The notes beneath the pieces are model-generated. The model saw only the letters and a list, made by a program, of their open reading frames with translations. It was not told the DNA's origin and did no database searches. Below, piece by piece: positions 28,005 to 37,497 of a DNA stretch of 64,000 bases. The translations under genes were made by a program, and so were the position numbers. Source of the DNA: Pseudalkalibacillus salsuginis (lineage in GTDB: Bacteria > Bacillota > Bacilli > Bacillales > Fictibacillaceae); assembly GCF_021646685.1 (NCBI RefSeq), contig NZ_JAKJHW010000003.1, positions 248,001 through 312,000 of the forward strand. Direction: 5' to 3'. How positions within the stretch are numbered: the stretch's first letter is position 1; each line of letters opens with the position of its first letter.

Positions 28005-30101
28005 TTGTATATTACAGCCAGGGAACGAAAAATATTGGATGTTTTGTTACGGACCAAGGATGAAATTCCAATAAGAGAGATTGCCGATCAGATTGGTGTC
28101 AGCTCTAGAACCATTCACAGGGACCTTAAAGGATTGGAACCTATTCTGAAGTCTCATGGAATCATACTCGACAAAAAAGCTGGAAGTGGGTTGAAATTAA
28201 TCACCTCTGTAAGGAATCGCAATTCGCTTTTATCCATTATCCATCAACAAATACAGGCAGATTATATGCCAAGTGAAAGGCAGGCATTGATCCTTTTGAA
28301 GTTGTTGGAAGCGAATGACCCTGTAAAATTATTCACTCTTGCTGATGAATTAGGAGTAACGGTTGCTACCATCAGTAATGATTTGGATAAGGTTAAAAGT
28401 TCGTTGGAGAGTTTTCAGTTATCTTTGATTCGCAGGCGTGGCTATGGCGTTGAAATTCAAGGGGATGAAACACATATCAGGGAAGCGATCGGGTATCTGA
28501 TCATGCAGCATACGGATGAAATAAACCTTTTGTCCCTTTTGCGTGAAAAGATAGTAAAACCGATTCCGGCAACGGCCAACACATTGTCTGAACAACTTTT
28601 GGGACTTATCAGTAAAGAGAAGCTGAAGATCATTGAACAGAGTGTCGATGCCATCCGCAATTCCTTACAAAACCAATTAGTAGATAGTGCGTATATTGCG
28701 CTGGTGATCCATCTGGCATTGGCATTGGAACGGATCCAACAAGGAGAGACGATCCGTATGCCTCTCGAACAGCTGGACAAACTCAAGTCGACGAAAGAGT
28801 TCGGTGTAGCGCGAAATTTGATCGAGCAGCTGGAGGATGTTTTTAATATCACGATTCCTGAGGCAGAAATGGGGTATATCACCACCCATCTTTTAGGAGC
28901 GAAAGTGCGTAATGGTGAGGATTTTTCAGAAGAGACAGATTTAATGATGGCCTTCAAAGCAAAGCAGCTGATCGAACTTGTTTCCGAGAGAATAAATGTG
29001 GATTTTAATCAGTCTGACCACCTTCTGAATGATCTGGTCAGTCATTTGAAACCAAGTCTATATCGGCTTCAGGAAAATAAGGAGATCGAAAATCCGTTAA
29101 CAGATCAGATTGAACGTGATTACGAAGAGCTTTTTCAAATTGTAGAGGAAACAGCCCATGAAGTGTTTCCATATCATTTTCCAAAGACGGAAATAGCATT
29201 TCTTGTCATGCATTTCGCTTCTGCTCTTTTGAGTATGGAAGCTTACCGAGGACTGAGAGTATTGGTCATTTGTTCGAGTGGGATCGGGACATCGAAAATA
29301 TTAGCGGCAAAATTAACTAGACAATTCAAAGAAATTGAAGAAATCGAGCATCGATCGTTATTCGAGCTGGAAGAGTTGGATACAACTCGGTACGACCTGG
29401 TTGTTTCAACGATTGCTTTGTCCGATATTGACCAATACATCCAAGTCAATCCGATGCTTCCCACTTCAGATATCCATAAAATCGCGCATGTACTAAGGAA
29501 GATACGAATCTCTGATTCAATCAAAATAAAAAATTTCGATGAAGGAAGGAAACCGTTCTCCGATAAAACAGCAAAGGAAATCCGGGGTTCTGTTGAAGCG
29601 ATCCATAAATATGCAGAAGTAGTAGATCAATTGTTGAACGCCATGAAGGTTACGCATCATCTTATGGGGACCTATGAAGAAATATTGAAAGTAACGTGTC
29701 AGTATTTTGAAACGGAAGGGTATATCGATGACGGTCATTCTGTCATGGAGGCACTATTAAAACGTGAGCAACTAGGTGGTCTTGGAATTACTGGCACGAA
29801 GCTTGCTTTATTTCATGCAAGGCATGGACAGATCAAACAACCGATCTTTACGGTTCAAATTCTGGCGGAACCTATTTCAATTCAGAGCATGGACCAGACC
29901 GCTATGGAGATTCATACGATTTTACTCATGCTTGCGCCGGCGAATATTCATAAGGAAGGACTGGAGGTATTGAGTTTTCTTAGTTCATTGATTGTGGAGA
30001 GTTCAGAAAGTGTCCAGATCCTTCAATCGAAAAATGCTGAAAAAATTGACCGGTATGTAGCCAATCAACTGCATCGGTTCTTAGAAGAAAAACTATCATA
30101 A
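28005..30101 (+). CDS. mtlR: Mannitol operon activator MtlR
   Basis: 698 residues. An N-terminal DeoR-type helix-turn-helix (RKILDVLLRTKDEIPIREIA), a second HTH (about 90-150), two PRD domains with phosphorylatable histidines, an EIIB-Gat-like domain (VLVICSSGIGTSKILAAKL) and a C-terminal EIIA-like domain. PTS phosphorylation couples its activity to mannitol and glucose supply. Start TTG 28005 after GAGGAGGTGATT. TTTTGTCAA half-sites at about 27875 and 27976 upstream may bind MtlR itself. Confidence 0.93.
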   Translation: MYITARERKILDVLLRTKDEIPIREIADQIGVSSRTIHRDLKGLEPILKSHGIILDKKAGSGLKLITSVRNRNSLLSIIHQQIQADYMPSERQALILLKLLEANDPVKLFTLADELGVTVATISNDLDKVKSSLESFQLSLIRRRGYGVEIQGDETHIREAIGYLIMQHTDEINLLSLLREKIVKPIPATANTLSEQLLGLISKEKLKIIEQSVDAIRNSLQNQLVDSAYIALVIHLALALERIQQGETIRMPLEQLDKLKSTKEFGVARNLIEQLEDVFNITIPEAEMGYITTHLLGAKVRNGEDFSEETDLMMAFKAKQLIELVSERINVDFNQSDHLLNDLVSHLKPSLYRLQENKEIENPLTDQIERDYEELFQIVEETAHEVFPYHFPKTEIAFLVMHFASALLSMEAYRGLRVLVICSSGIGTSKILAAKLTRQFKEIEEIEHRSLFELEELDTTRYDLVVSTIALSDIDQYIQVNPMLPTSDIHKIAHVLRKIRISDSIKIKNFDEGRKPFSDKTAKEIRGSVEAIHKYAEVVDQLLNAMKVTHHLMGTYEEILKVTCQYFETEGYIDDGHSVMEALLKREQLGGLGITGTKLALFHARHGQIKQPIFTVQILAEPISIQSMDQTAMEIHTILLMLAPANIHKEGLEVLSFLSSLIVESSESVQILQSKNAEKIDRYVANQLHRFLEEKLS

Positions 30102-30114
30102 AGGGGAAATGAAA

Positions 30115-30552
30115 ATGTCTGATACGATCTTAACTGCTGAAAATATCGTTTTGGATGCGAAGATTCCGAACAAAAAAGAAGCCATTCGTTTTGTAGGGGG
30201 AATCCTTTACGATCAGGGGTATGTAGAACAAGGATATATTGGTGAAATGTTGAAAAGGGAAGAAATCACGTCTACTTATATGGGGAATTTTGTGGCGATA
30301 CCACACGGGACAGATGAGGCGAAAAAATCTGTCAAGGAAACAGGGTTAAGCATTGTCACCGTTCCTGATGGTGTGGATTTTGGTGATGGGAATACTGTGA
30401 AATTGTTGATCGGTATTGCAGGAAAAGGGGATGAGCATTTAGAAATCCTCTCAAAAATCGCGATAGTCTGTTCAGAAGAAGCGAATATCGACAAAATTCT
30501 TCAAGCTAGAACAGCAGAAGAAGTCATTTCTATATTTGATGAGGTGAACTGA
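30115..30552 (+). CDS. mtlF: PTS mannitol EIIA component
   Basis: 145 residues of the EIIA-Man/Fru type. The phosphorylated His is in VAIPHGTDEA (His64). It passes phosphate from HPr to the EIIB cysteine of MtlA. ATG 30115 is better placed than ATG 30109 relative to AAAGGGGA. It follows mtlR by 13 bases and precedes mtlD by 1 base. Confidence 0.95.
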   Translation: MSDTILTAENIVLDAKIPNKKEAIRFVGGILYDQGYVEQGYIGEMLKREEITSTYMGNFVAIPHGTDEAKKSVKETGLSIVTVPDGVDFGDGNTVKLLIGIAGKGDEHLEILSKIAIVCSEEANIDKILQARTAEEVISIFDEVN

Positions 30553-30553
30553 C

Positions 30554-31702
30554 ATGTTAGCGATCCATTTCGGTGCCGGTAATATTGGACGTGGATTCAT
30601 CGGGGCCTTATTAGGAAAAGCAGGCTTTCAAACGGTCTTTGTGGATGTGAATGCTGAATTGATTGATGAATTGAACCGTCGGGGCTCCTATACGATTGAG
30701 CTTGTTGGAAATGATGAAACCATTGAGGTGAACGGAATCAGTGGCCTGAATAGCCTGAAGGATCCGGAAGCTGTCATTAATTCAATTGCTGAGGCAGATC
30801 TCATCACCACAGCTGTAGGTCCTGATATCCTGCCTATCATATCCGATTTATTGGGGAAAGGATTGCAAAAACGATTGGCCCAGGGTGGTAAACAGCTGAA
30901 TGTTATAGCTTGTGAAAATATGATTGGTGGCAGTACTCTTTTGAAGGACTATGTGTACAAAAACATCAAGCGAGATACGAAACATTCATTAGAGGATATC
31001 ATCGGTTTTCCGGATGCAGCTGTCGATCGGATCGTCCCGCTTCAAACCAATGATGACCCGCTGCTTGTAAAGGTTGAGCCCTATTACGAGTGGGTAGTGG
31101 AAACGAAGGGAATGAAAGGTGCGAAGCCGGATATTGCAGGAATCACATTTGTCGATGATCTTACTCCCTATATTGAACGCAAATTGTTCACTGTAAATAC
31201 GGGTCATGCAGCTGCAGCTTACTTAGGGTATCGAAAAGGATATCAAACTATAAAGGAAGCAATGGAAGATAGAATCATCCAAAATGATGTCCGACGAGCT
31301 CTCCAAGAATCTGGAGAGGTTTTAATCCGAAAATACCAGTTCAGAACTGAGGAGCACCAGGCTTACATTGAAAGAATCATAGGCCGTTTTTTGAACCCGC
31401 ATATTTCTGATGAAGTGACACGTGTTGCCAGAGCACCAAAACGCAAGTTGGGAGCTAACGATCGTCTGGTCGGACCTGCGATTGACTATTTAGAACTTGT
31501 CGGAAAGAATCCGATCCATCTTGGAAAAGTCATCGCGGCGGCCTTATGTTACGATCATCCAGATGATGATGAAGCGATGGAACTTCAGGATTCCATACAA
31601 AAGCTTGGATTCATCGAAACGTTCAAAAAGGTTGCTGGCCTGAATGATTTTAGTCGGTTGTTAATGATTGTTAAAGAGCAACTTGATAAGCTGAATAGAT
31701 AA
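30554..31702 (+). CDS. mtlD: Mannitol-1-phosphate 5-dehydrogenase
   Basis: 382 residues, NAD-dependent. N-terminal Rossmann motif IHFGAGNIGRGFIG; C-terminal catalytic domain with the FTVNTGHAAAAYLGY motif containing the catalytic Lys/His region. It converts mannitol-1-phosphate to fructose-6-phosphate. GAGGTGAAC overlaps the end of mtlF, so translation is coupled. Confidence 0.96.
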   Translation: MLAIHFGAGNIGRGFIGALLGKAGFQTVFVDVNAELIDELNRRGSYTIELVGNDETIEVNGISGLNSLKDPEAVINSIAEADLITTAVGPDILPIISDLLGKGLQKRLAQGGKQLNVIACENMIGGSTLLKDYVYKNIKRDTKHSLEDIIGFPDAAVDRIVPLQTNDDPLLVKVEPYYEWVVETKGMKGAKPDIAGITFVDDLTPYIERKLFTVNTGHAAAAYLGYRKGYQTIKEAMEDRIIQNDVRRALQESGEVLIRKYQFRTEEHQAYIERIIGRFLNPHISDEVTRVARAPKRKLGANDRLVGPAIDYLELVGKNPIHLGKVIAAALCYDHPDDDEAMELQDSIQKLGFIETFKKVAGLNDFSRLLMIVKEQLDKLNR

Positions 31703-31764
31703 GTCTTTGATGACTTAAGAAGTAACAAACTTTTATGATTTTTCATTTGATATGGGATTAGGTC

Positions 31765-31806
31765 AAAGAACACTCTCATGTACAATAGGAAGGGAGTGTT
31801 CTTTAA
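31765..31806 (+). terminator. Terminator of the mannitol operon
   Basis: AAAGAACACTC / GAGTGTTCTTT, an 11-bp stem ending in a short T run. Confidence 0.65.
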
Positions 31807-31888
31807 CATAATCCGAAGTTTTCAGTTTAATCAGAACTAGTAAACGTTCTATACAATTCTTAATAAAAATATCGGAAAGGTGTTTTTG

Positions 31889-32869
31889 ATGGGGCCAAGA
31901 TTTCGTAGACGGAAAAAAAAACGACGGGTAATCAGATTTTTGTTTATAATGCTTTTTGTTATACTGCTCGTGCCGGTATCATATGCAGGTTATCTGTATA
32001 CGAAAGCATCAGAGGTAACAGATAACGCTCAGGTTTCTTTAGACAGGGGAGAGAAATCCGATAAGAGGAAAGAAACCGTCAACCCGAAAAAAGATAATTT
32101 TTCCATGCTGTTTGTCGGCATTGACAGCCGTGATGGAAAGGCAAACGGTGCCCTTTCAGACGCTTTGATCGTGGCAACCTTCAATAAAACGGACGAAACA
32201 TTGACAATGTTAAGTATTCCAAGGGATTCCTATGTGAACATTCCAGGCTACGGGATGGATAAAATCACCCATGCCCATTTAAGGGGTGGAATGGAGTTGA
32301 CAGTCCAGACGACTGAAGAACTGCTTGATATTCCAGTGGATTATGTTGTACGCGGGAATTTCCAGGCCTTTAAAACAGCAATAAATGAACTCGGTGGAGT
32401 CAAGGTCGATATTGAAGATCAATACGTCGTCGATCAGATTGCAAAGGATACGAATGGGAAAGTCGTATTGAATACTGGCGATCAAACGTTGAATGGTGAA
32501 GAGGCTTTAGCTTTTGCCCGTACACGTAAAGCGGATTCCGACTTTAAGAGGGGGGAACGCCAAATGCAAATCATCCAGTCAAGTATCAATAAGATGAAAT
32601 CCTTTTCTTCAGTATCAAAATACGATGATTTATTGGACAGTCTTGAAGGCAACTTTTCTTTGAATCTCTCATTTAACGAGGTTCTCTCTTACGTCCCTTA
32701 TCTTACAAACATTAAAGAGATGAATAAACTCCAATTGGAAGGGTATGATTACCAGCCTGGATCGACTTATTACTTGCAGCTTGATGAGCAGAAATTGAAT
32801 GAGGTCCGGTCCCAATTGAAAAAAGAATTGGGGTTGGAAGAAGGAACGGATAGCCAGTTTACAAGTTAA
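31889..32869 (+). CDS. LytR-CpsA-Psr (LCP) family cell wall polymer ligase
   Basis: 326 residues. A very basic N-terminus (RRRKKKRRVIRFLFIML) leads into one membrane helix, then an extracellular LCP domain: MLFVGIDSRDGKANGALSDA, LSIPRDSYVNIPGYGMDKI and a late FARTRKADSDFKRGERQMQI, all containing the conserved Arg/Asp pyrophosphate-binding residues. LCP enzymes attach teichoic acid or similar polymers to peptidoglycan (TagTUV). GGAAAGG supports ATG 31889 over GTG 31880. Which paralogue it is cannot be settled. Confidence 0.9.
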   Translation: MGPRFRRRKKKRRVIRFLFIMLFVILLVPVSYAGYLYTKASEVTDNAQVSLDRGEKSDKRKETVNPKKDNFSMLFVGIDSRDGKANGALSDALIVATFNKTDETLTMLSIPRDSYVNIPGYGMDKITHAHLRGGMELTVQTTEELLDIPVDYVVRGNFQAFKTAINELGGVKVDIEDQYVVDQIAKDTNGKVVLNTGDQTLNGEEALAFARTRKADSDFKRGERQMQIIQSSINKMKSFSSVSKYDDLLDSLEGNFSLNLSFNEVLSYVPYLTNIKEMNKLQLEGYDYQPGSTYYLQLDEQKLNEVRSQLKKELGLEEGTDSQFTS

Positions 32870-33183
32870 AGCGGCTTCTTACGGATTCTTGTATAAAATA
32901 ATACTAATTTCCTTGTTAGATTTTAGGTTGTGTAGTAGTATGAAGCTAGCTTATACGTTTACTCAATTATACTTGAATGCGATATTCCCTCCCTTTCCAT
33001 GGAGGCGATCAACAAGCCTCGCAAACAGGGCCACGCCTTTCCTGCAGGAGTATCGCGGATTGCGTTAAAAGAATTAATTTAAACGCATATTGTGTTCTTT
33101 CCACACATAAAGTATACAAGCTGTTCATATAGTATATCGAGTAAGTGAATGGCACGGACTTAGGGGGACCTTACTCATGTGAG
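32870..33183 (+). other. Intergenic region upstream of ctpB
   Basis: About 310 bases with no gene. GAGGCGATCAACAAGCCTC at 33002-33020 can form a small hairpin. A forespore promoter for ctpB would be expected, but I find no convincing SigG or SigF motif. Confidence 0.3.
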
Positions 33184-33218
33184 AAGGCATCGCATCTTTG
33201 AGGTGTGGTGCCTTTTCC
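33184..33218 (+). terminator. Terminator-like hairpin 24 bases before ctpB
   Basis: AAGGCATCGCA / TGTGGTGCCTT, an 11-bp stem with wobble pairs followed by TTCC. The position just before ctpB could make it an attenuator in the leader or the end of an upstream transcript. Confidence 0.45.
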
Positions 33219-33241
33219 TGCAAACACGATGGGGTGATGAA

Positions 33242-34708
33242 ATGAATGTGAAAGGTAAAGTGGTGGCATTGTTGGTAGCAGGTTCACTTGCTGTTGGAGC
33301 AGGCGGAACATATACAGGAATGACTTTGTTCTCAGATGAAGGTAGTTCCTCGCTTTTAGAAAAAGGAACTGAAAATGGTACAGATCTCAAATTGGGGAGC
33401 TCCAGCGCAGGTGAAGATTTCGACAAGATCGAACAGACATATGAGCTCATATCGGAGAAATATGTAGAGGATGTTGACAAGGATAAGCTTCTCCAAGGGG
33501 CAATACAGGGCATGATCAATACACTGGATGATCCTTATTCGGTCTATATGGATGCCAAGACAGCAGAGCAATTCAATGATACATTAGAGTCCTCTTTTGA
33601 AGGAATCGGCGCAGAAGTTACGATGATGGATGGATATGTGACAGTCGTGGCACCATTCGAGGATTCCCCCGCTGAAAAAGCAGGTTTGAAGCCACGTGAT
33701 CAGATCATTACCATTGATGGTAAAAGCACAAAAGGACTTGATCTATACGATGCAGTACTGAAGATCCGTGGTAAAAAAGGGACGACAGTGAAGCTTGAAA
33801 TCAAACGGGCAGGGGTCAATGACAAGTTGACCATCGATGTGAAGCGTGATGAAATTCCAATTGAGACAGTGTACTCTGATCTCATTGAAAAAGATGGGAA
33901 AAAAATCGGGCATCTAAAAATCACATCCTTCTCAGAAGATACGGCTTCTGATGTTGAAAAGCAGTTGAAGGAGCTTGAGGATAAGGGAATAGATGGGCTG
34001 ATACTCGATGTCCGTGGTAATCCAGGCGGCTTCCTTAACGCCGTTCAAGACATCGGCAAGTTGTTCATCACGAAAGATGAGCCGATCGTCCAAATTGAAT
34101 CGCGGGATGGAGATAAGCAGCGATTCTTCTCAGACACAAGCAAGAAAAAGGATTACCCGATTGTCGGCTTGATCGACAGTGGAAGTGCTTCTGCTTCAGA
34201 AATTTTAGCCGCTGCTTTAAAAGAAGCAGGTGGATATGAGGTCGTTGGTGAAAAGTCCTTCGGAAAAGGAACCGTCCAGCAGGCGGTCGAAATGGATGAT
34301 GGCAGCAGCATCAAGCTGACGATGTTCAAGTGGTTGACGCCCGATGGTAACTGGATCCATAAGAAAGGTGTCGAGCCGACAGTGAAACAACAGCAACCAG
34401 GCTTTTATCGGGCAAGCCCGATTACGATTGAAAAACCGTTGTCGTATGATATGACAGGAGAACAGGTGAAAAACGTCCAGACGATCTTGAAGGGACTAGG
34501 TTTCAATCCTGGCAGGGATGATGGATACTACGATAATAAAACGGAAACAGCTGTGAAGGCATTCCAGAACGCCAATAAAGTGAAGGCAACTGGTAAAGTG
34601 GATGAAAAGACCGCATCATTGATGGAACAGAAGCTTCTTGAAAAGATCGATAGTGGAAAGAATGATCAACAGCTTCAGACGGCAATTGAAGTTTTATTCG
34701 AAAAGTAA
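33242..34708 (+). CDS. ctpB: C-terminal processing serine protease CtpB
   Basis: 488 residues of peptidase family S41. Signal/anchor helix (GKVVALLVAGSLAVGAGGTY), a PDZ domain (about 110-190, EKAGLKPRDQIITIDG), the catalytic core with GSASASEILAAAL (about 314-326) and SFGKGTVQQ, and a C-terminal peptidoglycan-binding domain. In B. subtilis CtpB cleaves SpoIVFA to trigger SigK activation during sporulation. GGGGTGATGAA precedes ATG 33242. Its place near minJ is conserved. Confidence 0.93.
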   Translation: MNVKGKVVALLVAGSLAVGAGGTYTGMTLFSDEGSSSLLEKGTENGTDLKLGSSSAGEDFDKIEQTYELISEKYVEDVDKDKLLQGAIQGMINTLDDPYSVYMDAKTAEQFNDTLESSFEGIGAEVTMMDGYVTVVAPFEDSPAEKAGLKPRDQIITIDGKSTKGLDLYDAVLKIRGKKGTTVKLEIKRAGVNDKLTIDVKRDEIPIETVYSDLIEKDGKKIGHLKITSFSEDTASDVEKQLKELEDKGIDGLILDVRGNPGGFLNAVQDIGKLFITKDEPIVQIESRDGDKQRFFSDTSKKKDYPIVGLIDSGSASASEILAAALKEAGGYEVVGEKSFGKGTVQQAVEMDDGSSIKLTMFKWLTPDGNWIHKKGVEPTVKQQQPGFYRASPITIEKPLSYDMTGEQVKNVQTILKGLGFNPGRDDGYYDNKTETAVKAFQNANKVKATGKVDEKTASLMEQKLLEKIDSGKNDQQLQTAIEVLFEK

Positions 34709-34739
34709 TAGCAGGATGAAACCTTCGACTGTCGAATAT

Positions 34740-34774
34740 ATCCGTAGAAGATTCCCTTCTACGGATTTTATTTT
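34740..34774 (+). terminator. Terminator of ctpB
   Basis: A perfect 11-bp stem, ATCCGTAGAAG / CTTCTACGGAT, followed by TTTATTTT. Confidence 0.9.
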
Positions 34775-34807
34775 GTGTTCGTTTTCGAATGCTATAGGAG
34801 GAAGGTT

Positions 34808-34978
34808 ATGGATATGTACATAGGTGATATTGTGTACCAATTGTTAGCGTTTTTGATGGTTCTTAGTATCATCTCAGGGATCGTATTTTTATTTACATAC
34901 ATTCGGTATAAGAAAAACCGTCTTAAAGAAATTGAACGTAAGCTTGATCACGTGATACAAAAAATAGACAAACGATAG
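34808..34978 (+). CDS. Small single-pass membrane protein before minJ
   Basis: 56 residues: a short external start (MDMYIGDIVYQ), one hydrophobic helix (LLAFLMVLSIISGIVFLF) and a basic amphipathic cytoplasmic tail (KNRLKEIERKLDHVIQKIDK). AGGAGGAAGGTT directly upstream is a very strong ribosome binding site. It lies 18 bases before minJ, so both are probably cotranscribed. The tail could be a protein-protein contact helix. Family not recognised with certainty; DUF4083-like. Confidence 0.75.
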   Translation: MDMYIGDIVYQLLAFLMVLSIISGIVFLFTYIRYKKNRLKEIERKLDHVIQKIDKR

Positions 34979-34996
34979 ATTTTTGGAGGCTGGAAA

Positions 34997-36193
34997 ATGC
35001 AAGATATATTGTGGAATGTACTTAAGGGAATCGGTTGGTTCTTTCTCAATCCACTTCTTTACGTGATAGTAGTATTGATCGGATTCCATGCGGTCACCCG
35101 TGTCAAAAGAGAGCGTAGTGATTTTCACGTGCGGGTATTTGACACGATGGACGACTTTGTCAAGGGGATTGGACCGGGACTCTTGCTAGGATTGATTTTT
35201 TCCATATTTAGCGTATTCGCCGGTTTGTATCTGCCAATCGGCGTCATCGCTGTCATGTCCGTGTTCTACATATTACTCGGGCTGACATTGCGTAAAAATT
35301 ATTTCAACCCGGTGTTTGCTGGAGGTTTGACCTATCTTGCCGCTGCTTATATGCCGTCATTCACAACGGGTGTGCGGATCATAGATAGTTGGCTGGTGGA
35401 TTTGCAAGGAGCTTCTCTCGGTATGATTGCCCTTTTGATCGCTGCTTTGGTTGTAGCGGAAGGCATTCTTATCATGGCGATCGGTGTGAAAAATACGTCC
35501 CCGATCTTGTTACGGGGTAAAAGAGGTAAAGGAATCGGAGCCCATGTCATCAGTCGGATATGGCTCGTACCTCTATTCATACTCGTCCCAGGGTCTGTTG
35601 TAGCGACTTCAAACTGGTTCCCGTTGCTGCAAATCGGTGAGGCGAGTGTCGGTATCGCACTCGCTCCGTTTGCGATCGGATTCCACCATGTCGTCTCCCA
35701 GTCGATGCCAGAACCAATCGTAAAAAGTATCGGCATCCGGTTCCTATGGCTTGGGATCCTATTGCTTGCCGGTTCCATCGTCCTTCTCACTTTTGATTTG
35801 GAGATGCTCAGCATTATTATTGTCTGCCTGGCGCTAGTTGGGCGTAATGCATTGATCCTTTATTACAGGAAGTTGGAAGTCAAGAGTTCCCCATACTTCA
35901 GTGCTATGAATGAAGGATTGCGGGTGTTGGGGATCATCCCAGGATCCCCTGCTTCTAAAATGAACATCTCGATCGGGGAGCGGATCATCAAAGTGAATGG
36001 AAAAAAGATGGAGAGGGTTGAAGATTTTTACGGAGCGGTACAGAGCAGTGCAAATTTCGTTAAGCTTGAGGTACTTAACTTCAACAATGATGTCCGGTTC
36101 GTTCAACGTTCCCTGTATCAGAACGAACACCACGAACTTGGCCTCTTATTCGCACAGCCAGAAAACGCCAGACGAAAAAAAGTAGTTGGCTGA
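34997..36193 (+). CDS. minJ: Division-site topological factor MinJ
   Basis: 398 residues with about seven to eight membrane helices in the first 300 and a C-terminal cytoplasmic PDZ domain (about 305-385, GLRVLGIIPGSPASKMNISIG). MinJ bridges DivIVA and MinD at cell poles and division sites. TTTTGGAGGC precedes ATG 34997. Downstream of ctpB as in B. subtilis, but swrA is not seen between them. Confidence 0.88.
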   Translation: MQDILWNVLKGIGWFFLNPLLYVIVVLIGFHAVTRVKRERSDFHVRVFDTMDDFVKGIGPGLLLGLIFSIFSVFAGLYLPIGVIAVMSVFYILLGLTLRKNYFNPVFAGGLTYLAAAYMPSFTTGVRIIDSWLVDLQGASLGMIALLIAALVVAEGILIMAIGVKNTSPILLRGKRGKGIGAHVISRIWLVPLFILVPGSVVATSNWFPLLQIGEASVGIALAPFAIGFHHVVSQSMPEPIVKSIGIRFLWLGILLLAGSIVLLTFDLEMLSIIIVCLALVGRNALILYYRKLEVKSSPYFSAMNEGLRVLGIIPGSPASKMNISIGERIIKVNGKKMERVEDFYGAVQSSANFVKLEVLNFNNDVRFVQRSLYQNEHHELGLLFAQPENARRKKVVG

Positions 36194-36277
36194 TGTGATT
36201 TCTCAAAATAAACTGGAATTTTTTCATAATAAGCTAGAATTTTTTCACCAGGATTTGAAGGAATAGGAAATTTATTA

Positions 36278-36361
36278 ATGGGTGCAATTTTTCTTGGAGT
36301 GGGGTTCATTTGGTTTCTTATTTCATTTATTGTGGGAAATTTCAGAAGAAAAGAAAGCTAA
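36278..36361 (+). CDS. Possible 27-residue membrane peptide
   Basis: ATG 36278 to TAA 36361 encodes one hydrophobic helix (FLGVGFIWFLISFIVG) and a basic end (NFRRKES). A strong terminator follows at 36377, which suggests a transcribed unit. The ribosome binding site is weak (AGGAAAT 10 bases upstream). It might instead be a remnant. Confidence 0.35.
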   Translation: MGAIFLGVGFIWFLISFIVGNFRRKES

Positions 36362-36376
36362 ACTTTTACTCAAGAT

Positions 36377-36415
36377 AAGGGCGTAATTCTGTAATTAGAA
36401 TTATGCTCTTTCTTA
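36377..36415 (+). terminator. Terminator after minJ and the small peptide
   Basis: A 14-bp stem (AAGGGCGTAATTCT / AGAATTATGCTCTT, two wobbles) followed by TCTT. Confidence 0.75.
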
Positions 36416-36535
36416 ATGTTAAGGGTCATATTGTAAAGTAAAGAAGGACATTAATTGGATCACCTAGTTTTGTAAGCTATGCCCTTAAAGGGCTGTTTTC
36501 TGGAATAAGACTGAAGAATAATTTAGGGGGATTAA

Positions 36536-36700
36536 ATGAAGAATAAAAACATAGATGCATTGCAATTGATTGATAAATATCCAAGGGCAACTTTTGCAAT
36601 AATGGACATGGCAGGTCATAACCTGCAAATTGAGCAACCAGACCTGTTCGAGGCATTAGTAAATAATTGGCTCGATAGACTTGAATCTGTTTCGTTGTAG
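36536..36700 (+). pseudogene. Alpha/beta hydrolase C-terminal remnant
   Basis: A 54-codon frame after AGGGGG. It reads DKYPRATFAIMDMAGHNLQI, then EQPDLFEALVNNWLDRL, the end of an alpha/beta hydrolase including its catalytic His (AGHNLQIEQ). The remaining ~200 residues with the nucleophile and acid are absent. The retained ribosome binding site may be accidental. It is the first of several remnants before the catabolic island. Confidence 0.7.
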
Positions 36701-36761
36701 GAGCAATGACCATTTTACCCTCGTCTAAAACTTATTCCGTAATCGGGCGCCTATTTGAAAT

Positions 36762-36811
36762 TGAACTGCACCCCAATTGTTAGACACAACTAACAATTGG
36801 GGTGCAGTTCA
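36762..36811. mobile_element. 50-bp IS3-like end-to-end relic
   Basis: A perfect 22-bp inverted repeat, TGAACTGCACCCCAATTGTT + AG, around a 6-base centre (ACACAA), starting TG and ending CA. The arm resembles IS3/IS150-group terminal repeats (TGnACTGCACCCnnnnTGTTnGAC). The element appears to have lost everything between its ends. No target duplication is evident. It can also act as a terminator hairpin. Confidence 0.6.
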
Positions 36812-36909
36812 TTCATTAAGGTAAGCGTCTTTATTAATGAAAATTAAGGATTAAGTTAGTCTTCTGGTATTGAAATAATTGGTATTAAGTAATCGGGGAG
36901 TTTAGTGGA

Positions 36910-37461
36910 ACAACAAGTGACATAAACATAGGAAGTTACGGTGTCGACGATATACCCTTACACAACCTACGAAGGTATGTAACTGAACACTGAACATCCT
37001 TACGTTTGGCTCTGGAGGCGGGAACCTATGAGCCTTCTCCTGTACGTCGAGTCGAAATCCCGAAACCAGACGGAGGGGTAAGGCTTTTAAGTATCCCTAC
37101 CGTGGTGGACCGGTTCATCCAACAAGCGATTGCACAAGTACTATCCAACGTGTTCGACCCCACCTTCTCGAATTATAGCTATGGCTTTAGTCCGCAACGG
37201 AACGCTCATCAGGCGGTATGTCAGGTGAAACAATACATTCGAGAAGGAAAACGGTGGGTCGTCGACATGGACTTGGCGAAATTCTTTGATAAGGTCAATC
37301 ATGATAAACTCATGGGTCTTCTGGCGAAGTCGATTACCGACAGTACGCCTCTCAGACTCATTAAACGATACCTGAAGTCGGGGATTCTCATGAATGGCGT
37401 GTGTGCCAGGTCGACAGAAGTAACTGTTTTTTGCACTCGATTCAACGGCTTTATGCTTTAA
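36910..37461 (+). pseudogene. Group II intron reverse transcriptase (LtrA) fragment
   Basis: Reads the LtrA start region: VDDIPLHNLRRYVTEH, then a TGA at 36991-36993 where homologues have Trp, then LALEAGTYEPSPVRRVEIPK, IPTVVDRFIQQAIAQVLSNV and VVDMDLAKFFDKVNHDKLM. The similarity ends abruptly after SGILMNG (about 37401), before the RT catalytic YADD motif and the maturase and endonuclease domains. Both the internal stop and the truncation show it is dead. I did not find matching intron RNA domains. Confidence 0.85.
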
Positions 37462-37497
37462 AAGATGTTCGAATTTCGAAGTGCAATAGTTGTCAAA

